From assembly GCA_029007095.1 (NCBI GenBank), contig JAQXHF010000027.1, positions 1 through 47,119 on the forward strand: a stretch of DNA of 47,119 nucleotides. Direction: 5' to 3'. The notes beneath the pieces were generated by a model. It did no database searches. It was not told the DNA's origin and was given only the letters and a program-made list of their open reading frames with translations. Of this stretch, positions 1-7,719 are shown piece after piece. The translations under genes and the position numbers were made by a program. Within the stretch, counting starts at the first letter, position 1. Every line of letters starts with the position of its first letter. This DNA is from Clostridia bacterium. GTDB taxonomy: Bacteria; Bacillota; Clostridia; Oscillospirales; Acutalibacteraceae.

Positions 1-5
1 TATAT

Positions 6-1022
6 TTATTTTTTTATCTGCCAGAATCCGACCTTACGCATTACCTTGTCAAGCGTTTTGCGCGCAATTCGTCTGGCTTTTTCCGCGCCGTCTGCCGCGC
101 ATTGTTCAAGATAAGCCTTGTCGTTTATTAACTGCGAATACTTATCCTGTATCGGGCGAAGCTCCTCGATAACGCTCTCTGCGACCGCAGTTTTGAAGTC
201 GCCGTATCCCTTGCCGTCAAAATCACGCTCAATCTCCTCATAGCTGAGTCCCGTACAGCAGGAATAAATGCTCATAAGATTGTTTATGCCGTCTTTTCCC
301 TCGGCATATCGAACCTTTGCCTCGGAATCCGTAACCGCCGATTTAAACTTTTTCATTATATCTTCCGGTTTGTCGAGCAGGGAAACCGAAGCCTTGGGAT
401 TCGGATCGGATTTGGACATTTTTTTCGTAGGATCTTGAAGCGACATTACCTTGGCGCCCGCCTTGCCGATATACGGCTTCGGTACGGTAAATGTCGGGGA
501 ATATGCTCCGTTGAATCGTTCCGCAATGTCCCTTGTCAGTTCAAGATGCTGTTTCTGGTCGATTCCGACAGGCACATAATCCGCCTGATAGAGCAAGATA
601 TCCGCCGCCATAAGAGTCGGGTAAGCGAAAAGACCTACATTGACATTATCGGCGTGTTTTGCCGACTTATCCTTGAACTGTGTCATTCTCGACGCTTCGC
701 CAAACTGTGTATAACAGTTGAGAATCCAGCCAAGCTGACTGTGCTCAGGCACATGAGACTGTGTAAAAATTATATTCTTATCGGGATCGAGGCCGATAGA
801 CAGCAGAAGCGCGTACATCTCGTACGAGAGCTTGCGAAGCTTTGCAGGCTCCTGCCTTACGGTTATAGCATGGAGATCCGCCAGACCGAAAAGGCAATCG
901 TTGTCTTCGCTCATTTCTTTCCAGTTTTTGAGTGCTCCGAGATAGTTGCCGAGAGTAGGCACAGATGTCGGCTGAATAAGGCTCAATACTCTGTCTTTTT
1001 TTACAGTTGCATTATTTTCCAT
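6..1022 (-). CDS. trpS: Tryptophanyl-tRNA synthetase
   Basis: Class I aminoacyl-tRNA synthetase that charges tRNA-Trp in the cytoplasm. The 338-residue length is usual for bacterial TrpRS. The HIGH-equivalent motif is TLGNYLG at residues 23-29, and the KMSKS loop is present exactly (KKMSKSDPNP, about residue 200). The ATG is preceded by a strong GGAGG site. A TTTACA-17-TATAAT promoter lies just upstream, so the predicted 5' leader is only about 27 nt. There is therefore no room for a T-box, which often controls trpS in Firmicutes. It is transcribed divergently from the HAD phosphatase gene. Identification is secure from the motifs and overall sequence. Confidence 0.97.
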   Translation of the reverse strand: MENNATVKKDRVLSLIQPTSVPTLGNYLGALKNWKEMSEDNDCLFGLADLHAITVRQEPAKLRKLSYEMYALLLSIGLDPDKNIIFTQSHVPEHSQLGWILNCYTQFGEASRMTQFKDKSAKHADNVNVGLFAYPTLMAADILLYQADYVPVGIDQKQHLELTRDIAERFNGAYSPTFTVPKPYIGKAGAKVMSLQDPTKKMSKSDPNPKASVSLLDKPEDIMKKFKSAVTDSEAKVRYAEGKDGINNLMSIYSCCTGLSYEEIERDFDGKGYGDFKTAVAESVIEELRPIQDKYSQLINDKAYLEQCAADGAEKARRIARKTLDKVMRKVGFWQIKK

Positions 1023-1055
1023 AACTTTTCCTCCGTTGGGAAATGATTGCTTTAT

Positions 1056-1106
1056 ATTATATCACATATTATTACTATTGTAAATCATAAAAATATGTGA
1101 TAAAAT
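1056..1106. promoter_or_regulatory. Symmetric divergent promoters for trpS and the HAD gene
   Basis: On the minus strand, TTTACA (1079-1084) and TATAAT (1056-1061) are 17 bp apart and serve trpS. On the plus strand, TTGTAA (1078-1083) and TAAAAT (1101-1106) are 17 bp apart and serve the HAD gene. The two -35 hexamers overlap almost completely. A perfect 11-bp inverted repeat, TATCACATATT (1060-1070) and AATATGTGATA (1092-1102), frames the pair and touches both -10 elements. Hexamers and repeat are seen directly; promoter activity is inferred. Confidence 0.65.
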
Positions 1107-1140
1107 TGTTTGCGACAATATTTATTCGGAAGTGATATAA

Positions 1141-1797
1141 ATGAATAGATTTAACACAGTAATATTTGATTTTGATGGAACAGTTGCCGACACGGGCGAG
1201 GGAATTTTTGAATGTATAAGATATGCTGTGAGAATGGAGGGACTGCCTCAGCCGAGCGAGGAGGAGCTTCGCAGATTTATAGGTCCTCCGCTTCTGGACA
1301 GTTTTATGCGCGCCTATCCGGAGATCAGTCCCGAACAGGCTACTCAGCTTGTAATCCATTACCGTGCGAAATATTCTGTTGACGGCATTTATAAATTCAG
1401 GCTCTATGACGGAATGATTGATTTGTTTAAGAAGCTCAGAGAGAACGGAATAAGAACTGCGATAGGAAGCTCAAAGCCCGAAACATTTATAAAATGTATT
1501 CTCGATTCGGCGGATCTCGGTCAGTATTTTGATGTTGCGGCAGGTTCGACTCCCGGTATTCAGGAATGTACCAAAGCAATGATTATACGCGACGCTCTTA
1601 CAAGACTTGAAATTGATAATCCGGACGGAGTTCTTATGATAGGCGACAGAAAATACGATATAGACGGAGCGCATGAAATAGGAATTCCGTGTGCGGCTGT
1701 GCTTTTCGGTTACGGAAGTCAAGAGGAGTTTGAGGAGCATAAGGCAGATTATATCGTAAGCGACTGCAAACAGCTTGAAAAAATAATATTAGGTTAA
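1141..1797 (+). CDS. HAD-family phosphatase (phosphoglycolate phosphatase-like)
   Basis: Predicted phosphatase of the haloacid dehalogenase superfamily, 218 residues. Motif I is DFDGTVADT (residues 9-17), holding the nucleophilic Asp and the acid/base Asp. A helical cap follows. Motif II/III lies around the SSKPE segment and motif IV is GDRKYDIDGA near the C-terminus. The arrangement fits the Gph/PpaX subgroup, but the substrate cannot be read from sequence; phosphoglycolate, pyrophosphate or nucleotides are all possible. The next gene starts 12 nt downstream, so the two are probably cotranscribed from the divergent promoter shared with trpS. The start is an ATG after a moderate GGAAGTG site. 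Confidence 0.85.
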   Translation: MNRFNTVIFDFDGTVADTGEGIFECIRYAVRMEGLPQPSEEELRRFIGPPLLDSFMRAYPEISPEQATQLVIHYRAKYSVDGIYKFRLYDGMIDLFKKLRENGIRTAIGSSKPETFIKCILDSADLGQYFDVAAGSTPGIQECTKAMIIRDALTRLEIDNPDGVLMIGDRKYDIDGAHEIGIPCAAVLFGYGSQEEFEEHKADYIVSDCKQLEKIILG

Positions 1798-1809
1798 AGG
1801 GCGATAATT

Positions 1810-2166
1810 ATGCTGAAATTTATATGTTACCCAAAATGCACAACCTGCAAAAAAGCTCAGAAATGGCTTGACGATAAAGTAATCGAATACGAGCTTCGCG
1901 ATATCAAAACTTGTAATCCGACCTTTGAAGAGCTGTCGGAATGGTACTCGATGTGCGGACAACCTCTGAAAAAGTTTTTTAACACGAGCGGCATACTGTA
2001 TAAATCAATGGAGCTTAAAAACAAACTTCCCGATATGAGCGACGAGGAAATGCTGCGGCTCTTGGCATCTGACGGTATGCTTGTTAAAAGACCTCTGCTT
2101 GTCGGTGACGATTTCGTGCTTATCGGGTTCAGGGAGAATGAATGGGAGCAAAAGCTCACTAAATAA
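1810..2166 (+). CDS. ArsC/Spx-family thioredoxin-fold protein
   Basis: Small thioredoxin-fold protein of 118 residues from the ArsC/Spx/YffB superfamily. The N-terminal redox motif CTTC (C10, C13) follows the first strand (KFICYPK), and a further Cys sits at position 6. The body matches the arsenate-reductase-like fold, with FNTSGILYKS and an MLVKRPLL segment typical of the family. Spx and MgsR proteins use such a CxxC as a redox switch on RNA polymerase, while ArsC enzymes use the first Cys for catalysis. Sequence alone does not separate these roles. It lies 12 nt after the HAD gene with an AAAGGG-type site and is followed by an inverted repeat that could end transcription. Confidence 0.8.
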   Translation: MLKFICYPKCTTCKKAQKWLDDKVIEYELRDIKTCNPTFEELSEWYSMCGQPLKKFFNTSGILYKSMELKNKLPDMSDEEMLRLLASDGMLVKRPLLVGDDFVLIGFRENEWEQKLTK

Positions 2167-2190
2167 ACGACATTAAACTAACAGAAAATC

Positions 2191-2230
2191 ACGGCTTGTA
2201 ACGGAAAAATTAACCGATACAAGCCGTTTA
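2191..2230 (+). terminator. Hairpin after the ArsC-like gene
   Basis: Perfect 10-bp inverted repeat ACGGCTTGTA (2191-2200) and TACAAGCCGT (2218-2227) with a 17-nt loop, starting 24 nt after the stop codon. The trailing T-run is short (TTTAT), so it may be a weak terminator or a 3'-end stabilising hairpin. Confidence 0.5.
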
Positions 2231-2258
2231 TCATTAAAGTCAGATATTATTACAAGCA

Positions 2259-2288
2259 AAAAGGCTCCTGATAATTCAAGAGCCTTTT
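2259..2288 (-). terminator. Intrinsic terminator of tRNA-Thr (possibly bidirectional)
   Basis: Inverted repeat AAAAGGCTC (2259-2267) and GAGCCTTTT (2280-2288) with a 12-nt loop. Read on the minus strand, it lies about 27 nt after the tRNA CCA end and carries a T-run (GCCTTTTTGC). On the plus strand it also ends in TTTT, so it may block transcription from both sides. Confidence 0.75.
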
Positions 2289-2314
2289 ACCGGGTAATTT
2301 TCGTTACCCAAAGA

Positions 2315-2390
2315 TGGAGCTAGTAGTCGGACTCGAACCGACGACCTGCGCATTACGAATGCGCTGCTCTACCAACTGAGCCATACTAGC
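2315..2390 (-). tRNA. tRNA-Thr (anticodon CGT)
   Basis: A 76-nt tRNA read from the minus strand. The acceptor arms are GCTAGTA and TACTAGC, and the discriminator base is T. CCA is encoded. The D arm contains AGTTGGTAGAGC. The anticodon stem GCGCA/TGCGC encloses the loop TTCGTAA, giving anticodon CGT, which reads ACG (Thr). The T arm carries GGTTCGAGTCC with a paired GTCGG/CCGAC stem. All stems pair. Upstream is a well-spaced promoter and downstream an intrinsic terminator, so it is a single-gene unit. Confidence 0.95.
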
Positions 2391-2404
2391 AATTATCCGT
2401 TTTT

Positions 2405-2457
2405 TCGTCATTAAAAATGACGATTGATATTATAATATATTTTTCTCAAAAATTCAA
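2405..2457 (-). promoter_or_regulatory. tRNA-Thr promoter and 5' leader hairpin
   Basis: Minus-strand hexamers TTGAAT (2452-2457) and TATAAT (2429-2434) are 17 bp apart, upstream of tRNA-Thr. Between the promoter and the mature 5' end is a perfect 8-bp inverted repeat, TCGTCATT/AATGACGA (2405-2423), with a 3-nt loop. It would fold in the tRNA precursor leader, or straddle its 5' end depending on the true start point. Confidence 0.65.
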
Positions 2458-2595
2458 GAGTTTTAAAGAATTATTTTATTCTATTTTTATCTTTTATTAT
2501 AACGGTAACGGCGCAAGTTTAACGCGGTGCAATAATTACTGTAATAATCAACAGTTTTTCGGGCTATTTATTAGCTTTATTGTCGCAAAATCGGG

Positions 2596-2649
2596 TTGAA
2601 AACGCTTGCAAAATATAGTATAATTCAATAGAATGGTTAAAATACCATT
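2596..2649 (+). promoter_or_regulatory. nifS-nifU-mnmA promoter with inverted repeat at the start site
   Basis: TTGAAA (2596-2601) and TATAAT (2619-2624) are separated by 17 bp, predicting a start near 2631. Directly at that point lies AATGGT (2632-2637) and ACCATT (2644-2649) with a 6-bp gap, a possible operator. The promoter also rules out the ORF-track start at 2633 for nifS, which would lie on the transcription start. The promoter is well supported; the operator is a guess. Confidence 0.6.
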
Positions 2650-2722
2650 AGTAGGATTTAGTCATAGCTTTCAACTTTGTTTAAATCCAAAAATCAAAGG
2701 AAAAGAAAGTCAGGCGATTTTT

Positions 2723-3904
2723 ATGAAAACTGTCTATGCAGACAATGCTGCTACGACGGCGCTTTCTCCCGAAGCATTTGAGGCGATGGTAACCTGTCTG
2801 AAAGACGATTACGGCAACGCTTCAAGCTTGCATCATCTGGGACAAAAAGCCGCCGCAGAAGTGGCAAAGGCGCGGCGCGAGATAGCTGAATGTCTCGGTG
2901 CCGAAGCCGGAGAAATCTACTTCACCTCCGGAGGTACGGAGGCTGATAACTGGGCAATAACAAATGCTGCCCGCCTTGGTATGAAAAAAGGCAAAACGCA
3001 TATCATCTCCACCTCTTTTGAGCATCACGCTGTTCTTCACACGCTCCAAAAACTCGAAAAAGAGGGATTCGAGGTGACATATCTTGATGTTCATTCGGAC
3101 GGATATGTCAGGATTGACGAGCTTGAAAAAGCCATAACCGACAAAACCTGCCTTGTCACAATTATGTATGCCAATAACGAAATCGGTACAATTCAGCCGA
3201 TAGAGGAGATAGGCAAACTCTGCAAGGAAAAAGGAGTTACATTCCATACGGACGCGGTTCAGGCTGTCGGACATCTGCCGATAAATGTCAAGGAGCAGAA
3301 CATAGATATGCTCTCCTTTTCGGCACATAAATTTCACGGACCTAAGGGCATCGGCGCGCTCTATTGCCGCAAGGGTATCCCTCTTATGGGATTTATGCAG
3401 GGCGGCGCTCAGGAGCGTAACAAACGCCCCGGCACTACCAATACTCCTGCGATAGTTGCAACCGCCGCAGCGCTTAAAAAGTGCTGTGCAGATATGGATA
3501 AGAATATTGCTTATGTCAGCTCTCTCAGAGATAAGCTGATAGATTCTATCGTCGAGCTGATTCCGAGAACAAGAGTAAACGGCGGCAGAGATAAAAGACT
3601 GCCGGGTAATGTAAGCTTCTGCTTTGAGGGAATCGAAGGAGAGTCGCTTCTTCTTCATCTTGACTTAAAGGGCATCTGCGGTTCTTCCGGTTCGGCATGC
3701 ACCTCCGGCTCTCTTGATCCGAGCCATGTGCTTCTTGCCCTCGGCTTGCCGCACGAGATTGCTCACGGTTCACTCAGATTGTCGCTCTGCGAGTACAATA
3801 CCGAGGACGATATAGATTATATAATTGAGGAGCTTCCGAAAATCGTTTCGATGCTCCGTGATATGTCCCCTGTTTGGGAAAAAATTATGAAAGGAGAAAA
3901 CTGA
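2723..3904 (+). CDS. nifS: Cysteine desulfurase, NifS type
   Basis: PLP enzyme that takes sulfur from cysteine as a persulfide for Fe-S cluster assembly and tRNA thiolation. The chosen ATG gives 393 residues beginning MKTVYADNAATT, the canonical NifS start. The ORF-track start 90 nt upstream coincides with the predicted transcription start and adds a non-homologous tail. The PLP lysine is in SAHKFHGPKG (about K203). The persulfide cysteine is in GSACTSGS (about C326), with the longer active-site loop of NifS/IscS (group I) enzymes. It heads an operon with nifU 3 nt downstream and mnmA after that, so it probably serves both the scaffold and the thiouridylase. Confidence 0.95.
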   Translation: MKTVYADNAATTALSPEAFEAMVTCLKDDYGNASSLHHLGQKAAAEVAKARREIAECLGAEAGEIYFTSGGTEADNWAITNAARLGMKKGKTHIISTSFEHHAVLHTLQKLEKEGFEVTYLDVHSDGYVRIDELEKAITDKTCLVTIMYANNEIGTIQPIEEIGKLCKEKGVTFHTDAVQAVGHLPINVKEQNIDMLSFSAHKFHGPKGIGALYCRKGIPLMGFMQGGAQERNKRPGTTNTPAIVATAAALKKCCADMDKNIAYVSSLRDKLIDSIVELIPRTRVNGGRDKRLPGNVSFCFEGIEGESLLLHLDLKGICGSSGSACTSGSLDPSHVLLALGLPHEIAHGSLRLSLCEYNTEDDIDYIIEELPKIVSMLRDMSPVWEKIMKGEN

Positions 3905-3907
3905 TTT

Positions 3908-4351
3908 ATGCTTTACAGTGAAAAGGTTATGGATCATTTCCAGAATCCGCGCAACCTCGGCAAGATGGACGACGCTGACGGCGTCGGTGAAGTCGGCAAT
4001 GCCAAGTGCGGAGATATAATGAAGATTTATCTTAAAATTAAGGACGGCGTCATAGAGGATGTTAAGTTCAATACTTTCGGCTGCGCTTCGGCTATCGCCA
4101 CAAGCTCTATGGCAACCGAAATGATTAAGGGACAAAAGGTGGAGGACGCTATACAAATAAGCAACAAAGCTGTTGTCGAGGCTCTTGACGGACTTCCGCC
4201 GGCAAAAATACATTGTTCCGTTCTCGCAGAGCAGGCTGTTAAGGCTGCCGTTGCTGATTATTACACAAAGAACGGAATTGAGCTTGATCCCGAAATCTTT
4301 AACAGCTGCGGCGATTGCGAGAGCTGTGAGAGCTGCGCGCACGGCGAATAA
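3908..4351 (+). CDS. nifU: Fe-S cluster scaffold protein, NifU/IscU type
   Basis: Scaffold on which Fe-S clusters are assembled from NifS-derived sulfur. The 147 residues cover the IscU-like domain, with the three cluster cysteines C34 (AKCGD, followed by the stabilising Asp36), C59 (FGCASA) and C103 (KIHCSVL). It lacks the Nfu domain of nitrogen-fixation NifU. The C-terminus carries an acidic tail with four evenly spaced cysteines (CGDCESCESC, about 134-143) that is not part of the core fold. A good AAAGGAG site precedes the ATG. It sits 3 nt after nifS, implying tight coupling. Confidence 0.93.
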   Translation: MLYSEKVMDHFQNPRNLGKMDDADGVGEVGNAKCGDIMKIYLKIKDGVIEDVKFNTFGCASAIATSSMATEMIKGQKVEDAIQISNKAVVEALDGLPPAKIHCSVLAEQAVKAAVADYYTKNGIELDPEIFNSCGDCESCESCAHGE

Positions 4352-4418
4352 AAACGGTTTATACTGTTAAATTGTAATGTCCCCATTTTGTGATGACATT
4401 AAGGAAGGTATAATCAAG

Positions 4419-5489
4419 ATGAAAAAGGCAATGATTGCCATGAGCGGCGGAGTTGACAGCTCCGTCGCGGCATATCTTATCAGCCGTCAGGGCTATGAAT
4501 CCATCGGTGTTACGATGAAGCTCTTTCGCAACGATGATGTCGGACTGCCGTCTGAAAGAACCTGTTGTTCAGCGGACGATGTAGAGGACGCGAGAATGGT
4601 CGCGGATAAGCTCGGAATACCCTATTATGTTTTTAACTATACAGATAATTTCAAGCTTCAAGTCATAACCCGCTTTGTCGAAGCGTACCGAAACGGCAGA
4701 ACTCCGAATCCGTGTATAGACTGCAACAGATATATCAAGTTTAATCAGCTTATGCAAAGAGCAAAAGAGCTGAATTTTGATTATGTTGTTACCGGACACT
4801 ACGCGGTAGTTGAGTTCGACGAAAAGACAGGCAGATACCTGCTGAAAAAGGCCGCGGACGACAGCAAGGATCAAAGTTATGTGCTTTATTCGCTCACTCA
4901 GGAGCAGTTGAGTCATACGCTTTTCCCTCTCGGCAAAATGACAAAAGCTCAGGTTCGCGAGATTGCTTCCGAACAGGGCTTCTATAACGCCGATAAGCGC
5001 GACAGCCAGGATATATGTTTCGTTCCCGACGGAAATTATGCGAGATTCATTGAGGATTGGTGCGGACTTACTTTTGAAAACGGCGATTTTGTCGATAAGG
5101 ACGGTAAGTTTATTGCCCGACACAAGGGAATAATCAATTACACAATCGGACAGCGCAGAGGACTTGGCATAGCCGCAAAAAGTCCGTACTATGTTGTCAG
5201 CAAAAATCTTGCAAAGAACGAGGTCGTCCTCGGCTCCAACGAGGACTTGTTCTCTGACAGTTTGACTGCGACAGATGTGAATTTCATCTCAATAGATAAG
5301 CTTGACGGGCCTATGACAGTAAAAGCAAAGGTTCGCTATAAGCAAAAGGAGACCGAAGCCGTTATCACTCCATTGGAGGACGGCAGGGTGAGCGTGAAGT
5401 TTACCGAACCGCAGAGGGCGATAGCTCCCGGCCAGGCAGTTGTTTTTTACGACGGAGACATAGTGGTCGGCGGCGGAACAATAGAATAA
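4419..5489 (+). CDS. mnmA: tRNA-specific 2-thiouridylase
   Basis: Makes 2-thiouridine at the wobble position (U34) of tRNA-Lys, -Glu and -Gln, using ATP to activate the base and sulfur from a cysteine desulfurase. The PP-loop is SGGVDSS (residues 9-15). The catalytic cysteines match the family: C102 in the CNRYIKF segment and C200 in DSQDICFVPDG. The length is 356 residues from the ATG preceded by AAGGAAGG; the ORF-track start 42 nt upstream lacks a site at proper distance and adds a non-family tail. Being third in a nifS-nifU operon parallels the desulfurase-mnmA pairing known in Firmicutes, where the desulfurase passes sulfur directly. Confidence 0.95.
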   Translation: MKKAMIAMSGGVDSSVAAYLISRQGYESIGVTMKLFRNDDVGLPSERTCCSADDVEDARMVADKLGIPYYVFNYTDNFKLQVITRFVEAYRNGRTPNPCIDCNRYIKFNQLMQRAKELNFDYVVTGHYAVVEFDEKTGRYLLKKAADDSKDQSYVLYSLTQEQLSHTLFPLGKMTKAQVREIASEQGFYNADKRDSQDICFVPDGNYARFIEDWCGLTFENGDFVDKDGKFIARHKGIINYTIGQRRGLGIAAKSPYYVVSKNLAKNEVVLGSNEDLFSDSLTATDVNFISIDKLDGPMTVKAKVRYKQKETEAVITPLEDGRVSVKFTEPQRAIAPGQAVVFYDGDIVVGGGTIE

Positions 5490-5501
5490 TTATATATAAA
5501 T

Positions 5502-5535
5502 AAAGAGCCTGCTTCGTGCAGACTCTTTGTTTTTA
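5502..5535. terminator. Bidirectional terminator between mnmA and the lipoprotein gene
   Basis: Hairpin AAAGAG-C-CTGC / GCAG-A-CTCTTT with a small loop, followed on the plus strand by GTTTTT. It lies 12 nt after mnmA. On the minus strand the same stem follows the lipoprotein gene and ends in a T-rich stretch. It therefore probably serves both convergent genes. Confidence 0.8.
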
Positions 5536-5548
5536 TGCCTGTTTAGGC

Positions 5549-6349
5549 TTATTTTTCGATAGCCTCTGTGTCCGGGTTATCCCATTCGATATCGTAATTT
5601 GAGGTTGAGCTATATCTGAAAGTAAGAGGAACTGTGCCGACGCTTTCGAGAGAGCCGTGTCCGGTAACCTCTGTGGTGACATCAACATCGCGGCTGAGTT
5701 CAAGCTTAACGAGATGGTCTGTGGTTTTATCAACAATTACCTTGACTGTACCCGATACATATTCGGCGTCATAGCTTTCCGCTGTCAGTATCGAACTGAG
5801 CTTGCCCATCTCCGTCAGGATATCCTTATCGGCAGGAATGTGATAAAGACTGCCGTAAATGCTGTCGGCGGCACCATCTTCGGGATTTTTCTCAGGGTAA
5901 AGTTTTACAACGAGAGTGTATTTTTCGTCGTCCTTATTGTCGGTAACATAAGCCGCGCTGACGCCTTTGAGCTGTAAAACACCGGCATTGTCCGAACCCA
6001 TAAGAGGGAATATATCCTTTGTGCTTTCGCCGTACTTAGTTGACTGACCGAAACTCTCGTCGGTTATGTAATCTGCAACGGTCTTAAACGCGGACTTAAT
6101 ATCCTTGTTTTCACATTCTGCGTTTCTTGCTTTCTGACTGAGAGAGTATGAAACAGCAGGCTTGCTTTCCTTAACCTGAGCAATAAGACTGTTGATTTTA
6201 TCAATAATTTCGGTTTTTGTCTGTGGAACTGCCGCGGCGTAAACAATTTCGTCGTCTTCACTTGCGGTAGTGTCACCGCAGGAACAAAGCGAAAACATAA
6301 GGAATACGGCTAAAATTGCGGAAAGGACTCTAATATATTTTTTGTTCAA
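5549..6349 (-). CDS. Predicted lipoprotein of unknown function
   Basis: A 266-residue secreted lipoprotein. The N-terminus has a basic stretch (NKKYIR), a hydrophobic core and a lipobox-like SLCSC near residue 25, followed by an acidic Thr/Ser-rich linker, so it should be anchored outside the membrane. The mature part is soluble and strand-rich, with a repeated pattern of charged turns. I do not recognise a catalytic motif or a named family. The start is TTG, preceded by AAGGGG at good distance; no ATG fits the signal peptide. It lies downstream of the M28 peptidase gene on the same strand with an 83-nt gap, so cotranscription is possible. Confidence 0.75.
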   Translation of the reverse strand: MNKKYIRVLSAILAVFLMFSLCSCGDTTASEDDEIVYAAAVPQTKTEIIDKINSLIAQVKESKPAVSYSLSQKARNAECENKDIKSAFKTVADYITDESFGQSTKYGESTKDIFPLMGSDNAGVLQLKGVSAAYVTDNKDDEKYTLVVKLYPEKNPEDGAADSIYGSLYHIPADKDILTEMGKLSSILTAESYDAEYVSGTVKVIVDKTTDHLVKLELSRDVDVTTEVTGHGSLESVGTVPLTFRYSSTSNYDIEWDNPDTEAIEK

Positions 6350-6432
6350 GAAAAATCAACCCCTTGTAGAATTAAACAAAGCTATTATAGCACACATTTT
6401 CGCAAATTGGAATAGTTTTTTTGTAAATTTTG

Positions 6433-7680
6433 TCAAATTCCTTGCTCATCGAATAAAAATGATGTTTCGAGCGCAATTTTAAGACCGGTTTCGATTGTTT
6501 TCGGATCAAGATTGTCCTGCGTATCGAGTCTGGTGTGGTAATATCTTGCCGGTGACGGATCCATAGCCGTGAAAGCGGAAGCGGGAATACCTGCCTGTGA
6601 AACAGCCGCCGCGTCGGTTGCGCCAAGCTCTATGGCTTTAACCGGTACATCGTATCCGAGATTTTTTGCGGCTGTCTGTATAAGGCTTGCAACTCTCTTA
6701 TCGTTTTTAACAACGCCCGTCATATCCTTGTCATAGATTGCCATAAAATCAAATTCTCTTATGGTGTCAAGGCTTACAAAGATTGTTTCGACATCTTTTT
6801 CGGCTTTTATTTCGTCCGCGTGAGCCTTCGCCCAAGCTTTTGAACCTCTGAGACCTGCTTCCTCGCCTCCGACGAGAGCGGCAACGACCTCGGTGTTCTC
6901 AAAACGGATATCGTTTGCATTCATAAATTTTATAACGGCGGCGGAAATAAGGCTTCCCGTAAGGTCGTCGTTTGCTCCGGTTACCGGACGCTTGTAATTG
7001 ACAAAAACAACTGCCGCGCCGAGAACGGGGACGGTAACATATGAAACAACGGCGATTATCTTTAATGCAAGATTGTCGCTTGTCCAAACCATTCCGTCGT
7101 TAGCTATGATAGCATAAATTCCGCCGGCAAGATGAAGCACTATGGCGATTACGGCGGTAACGATGATTCCGGCTACCGCAGGACGGCCGCCGTGATAGGT
7201 GTATGTCCATTCGTACGCAGAGTCCATATGACCGGAAAAAACAATTCTTTTTTTAGTTTCTCCGCTCGCTTTGCGTACGCCGATTACATTGCTCGACTCT
7301 TTTTTGGGAAAGAATATATCAAGCACGGGTTTGTAAAAAATAAATTCGGAAAGAATAAAGAAAAGCTCGACCGCGGCAAGAGCAACGGATACCTGCGGCA
7401 GACCGACGGTGAAGAAAACGGCGGCAAGCACAAGCAAAACGGCGCCGAGGGGAACCCACGACATAAATGCCTTGTCTGAGCATTTGAAGCTCTCGCGGCT
7501 GACGGAATCGCAAGAGGTTTTAAGCTCTTTTTCCATATAGTCAAGAGCCTTTTTTTCCTCGTCGCTTCCGACGGGGCGAGGACCGCACTCCTTGCAGATA
7601 TTTTTGATGTTTTTAATGGCATAGTTAGTATAAAGTCTGACTTCGGAATCGTACTTTGCAACTGATTCTGTTGACTTCAT
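6433..7680 (-). CDS. Membrane-embedded M28-family metallopeptidase
   Basis: Predicted zinc aminopeptidase of family M28, 415 residues. The metal-binding signature is present in order: SGHMDSA (His and Asp), GANDD (bridging Asp), GGEEAGLRG (catalytic Glu pair), a later SLDTI Asp and HTRLDT (His). The peptidase core is interrupted by hydrophobic segments: two around residues 72-125 before the first metal motif, one after YHGGRPAV, and one before the GANDD motif. This suggests a multi-pass membrane protein, whereas classical M28 enzymes are soluble or secreted. There is no signal peptide. A clear AAAGGATG site precedes the ATG. Substrate unknown. Confidence 0.85.
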   Translation of the reverse strand: MKSTESVAKYDSEVRLYTNYAIKNIKNICKECGPRPVGSDEEKKALDYMEKELKTSCDSVSRESFKCSDKAFMSWVPLGAVLLVLAAVFFTVGLPQVSVALAAVELFFILSEFIFYKPVLDIFFPKKESSNVIGVRKASGETKKRIVFSGHMDSAYEWTYTYHGGRPAVAGIIVTAVIAIVLHLAGGIYAIIANDGMVWTSDNLALKIIAVVSYVTVPVLGAAVVFVNYKRPVTGANDDLTGSLISAAVIKFMNANDIRFENTEVVAALVGGEEAGLRGSKAWAKAHADEIKAEKDVETIFVSLDTIREFDFMAIYDKDMTGVVKNDKRVASLIQTAAKNLGYDVPVKAIELGATDAAAVSQAGIPASAFTAMDPSPARYYHTRLDTQDNLDPKTIETGLKIALETSFLFDEQGI

Positions 7681-7719
7681 TTCACATCATCCTTTCTTAA
7701 AAATATTATTAAGCCATTG

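Noticed and set aside
1023-1060. T-box upstream of trpS
   Set aside because: The predicted leader is about 27 nt, far too short for a T-box, and no specifier or T-box bulge sequence is visible.
2822-3658. 278-aa minus-strand ORF opposite nifS
   Set aside because: Antisense to nifS with no ribosome site or family resemblance.
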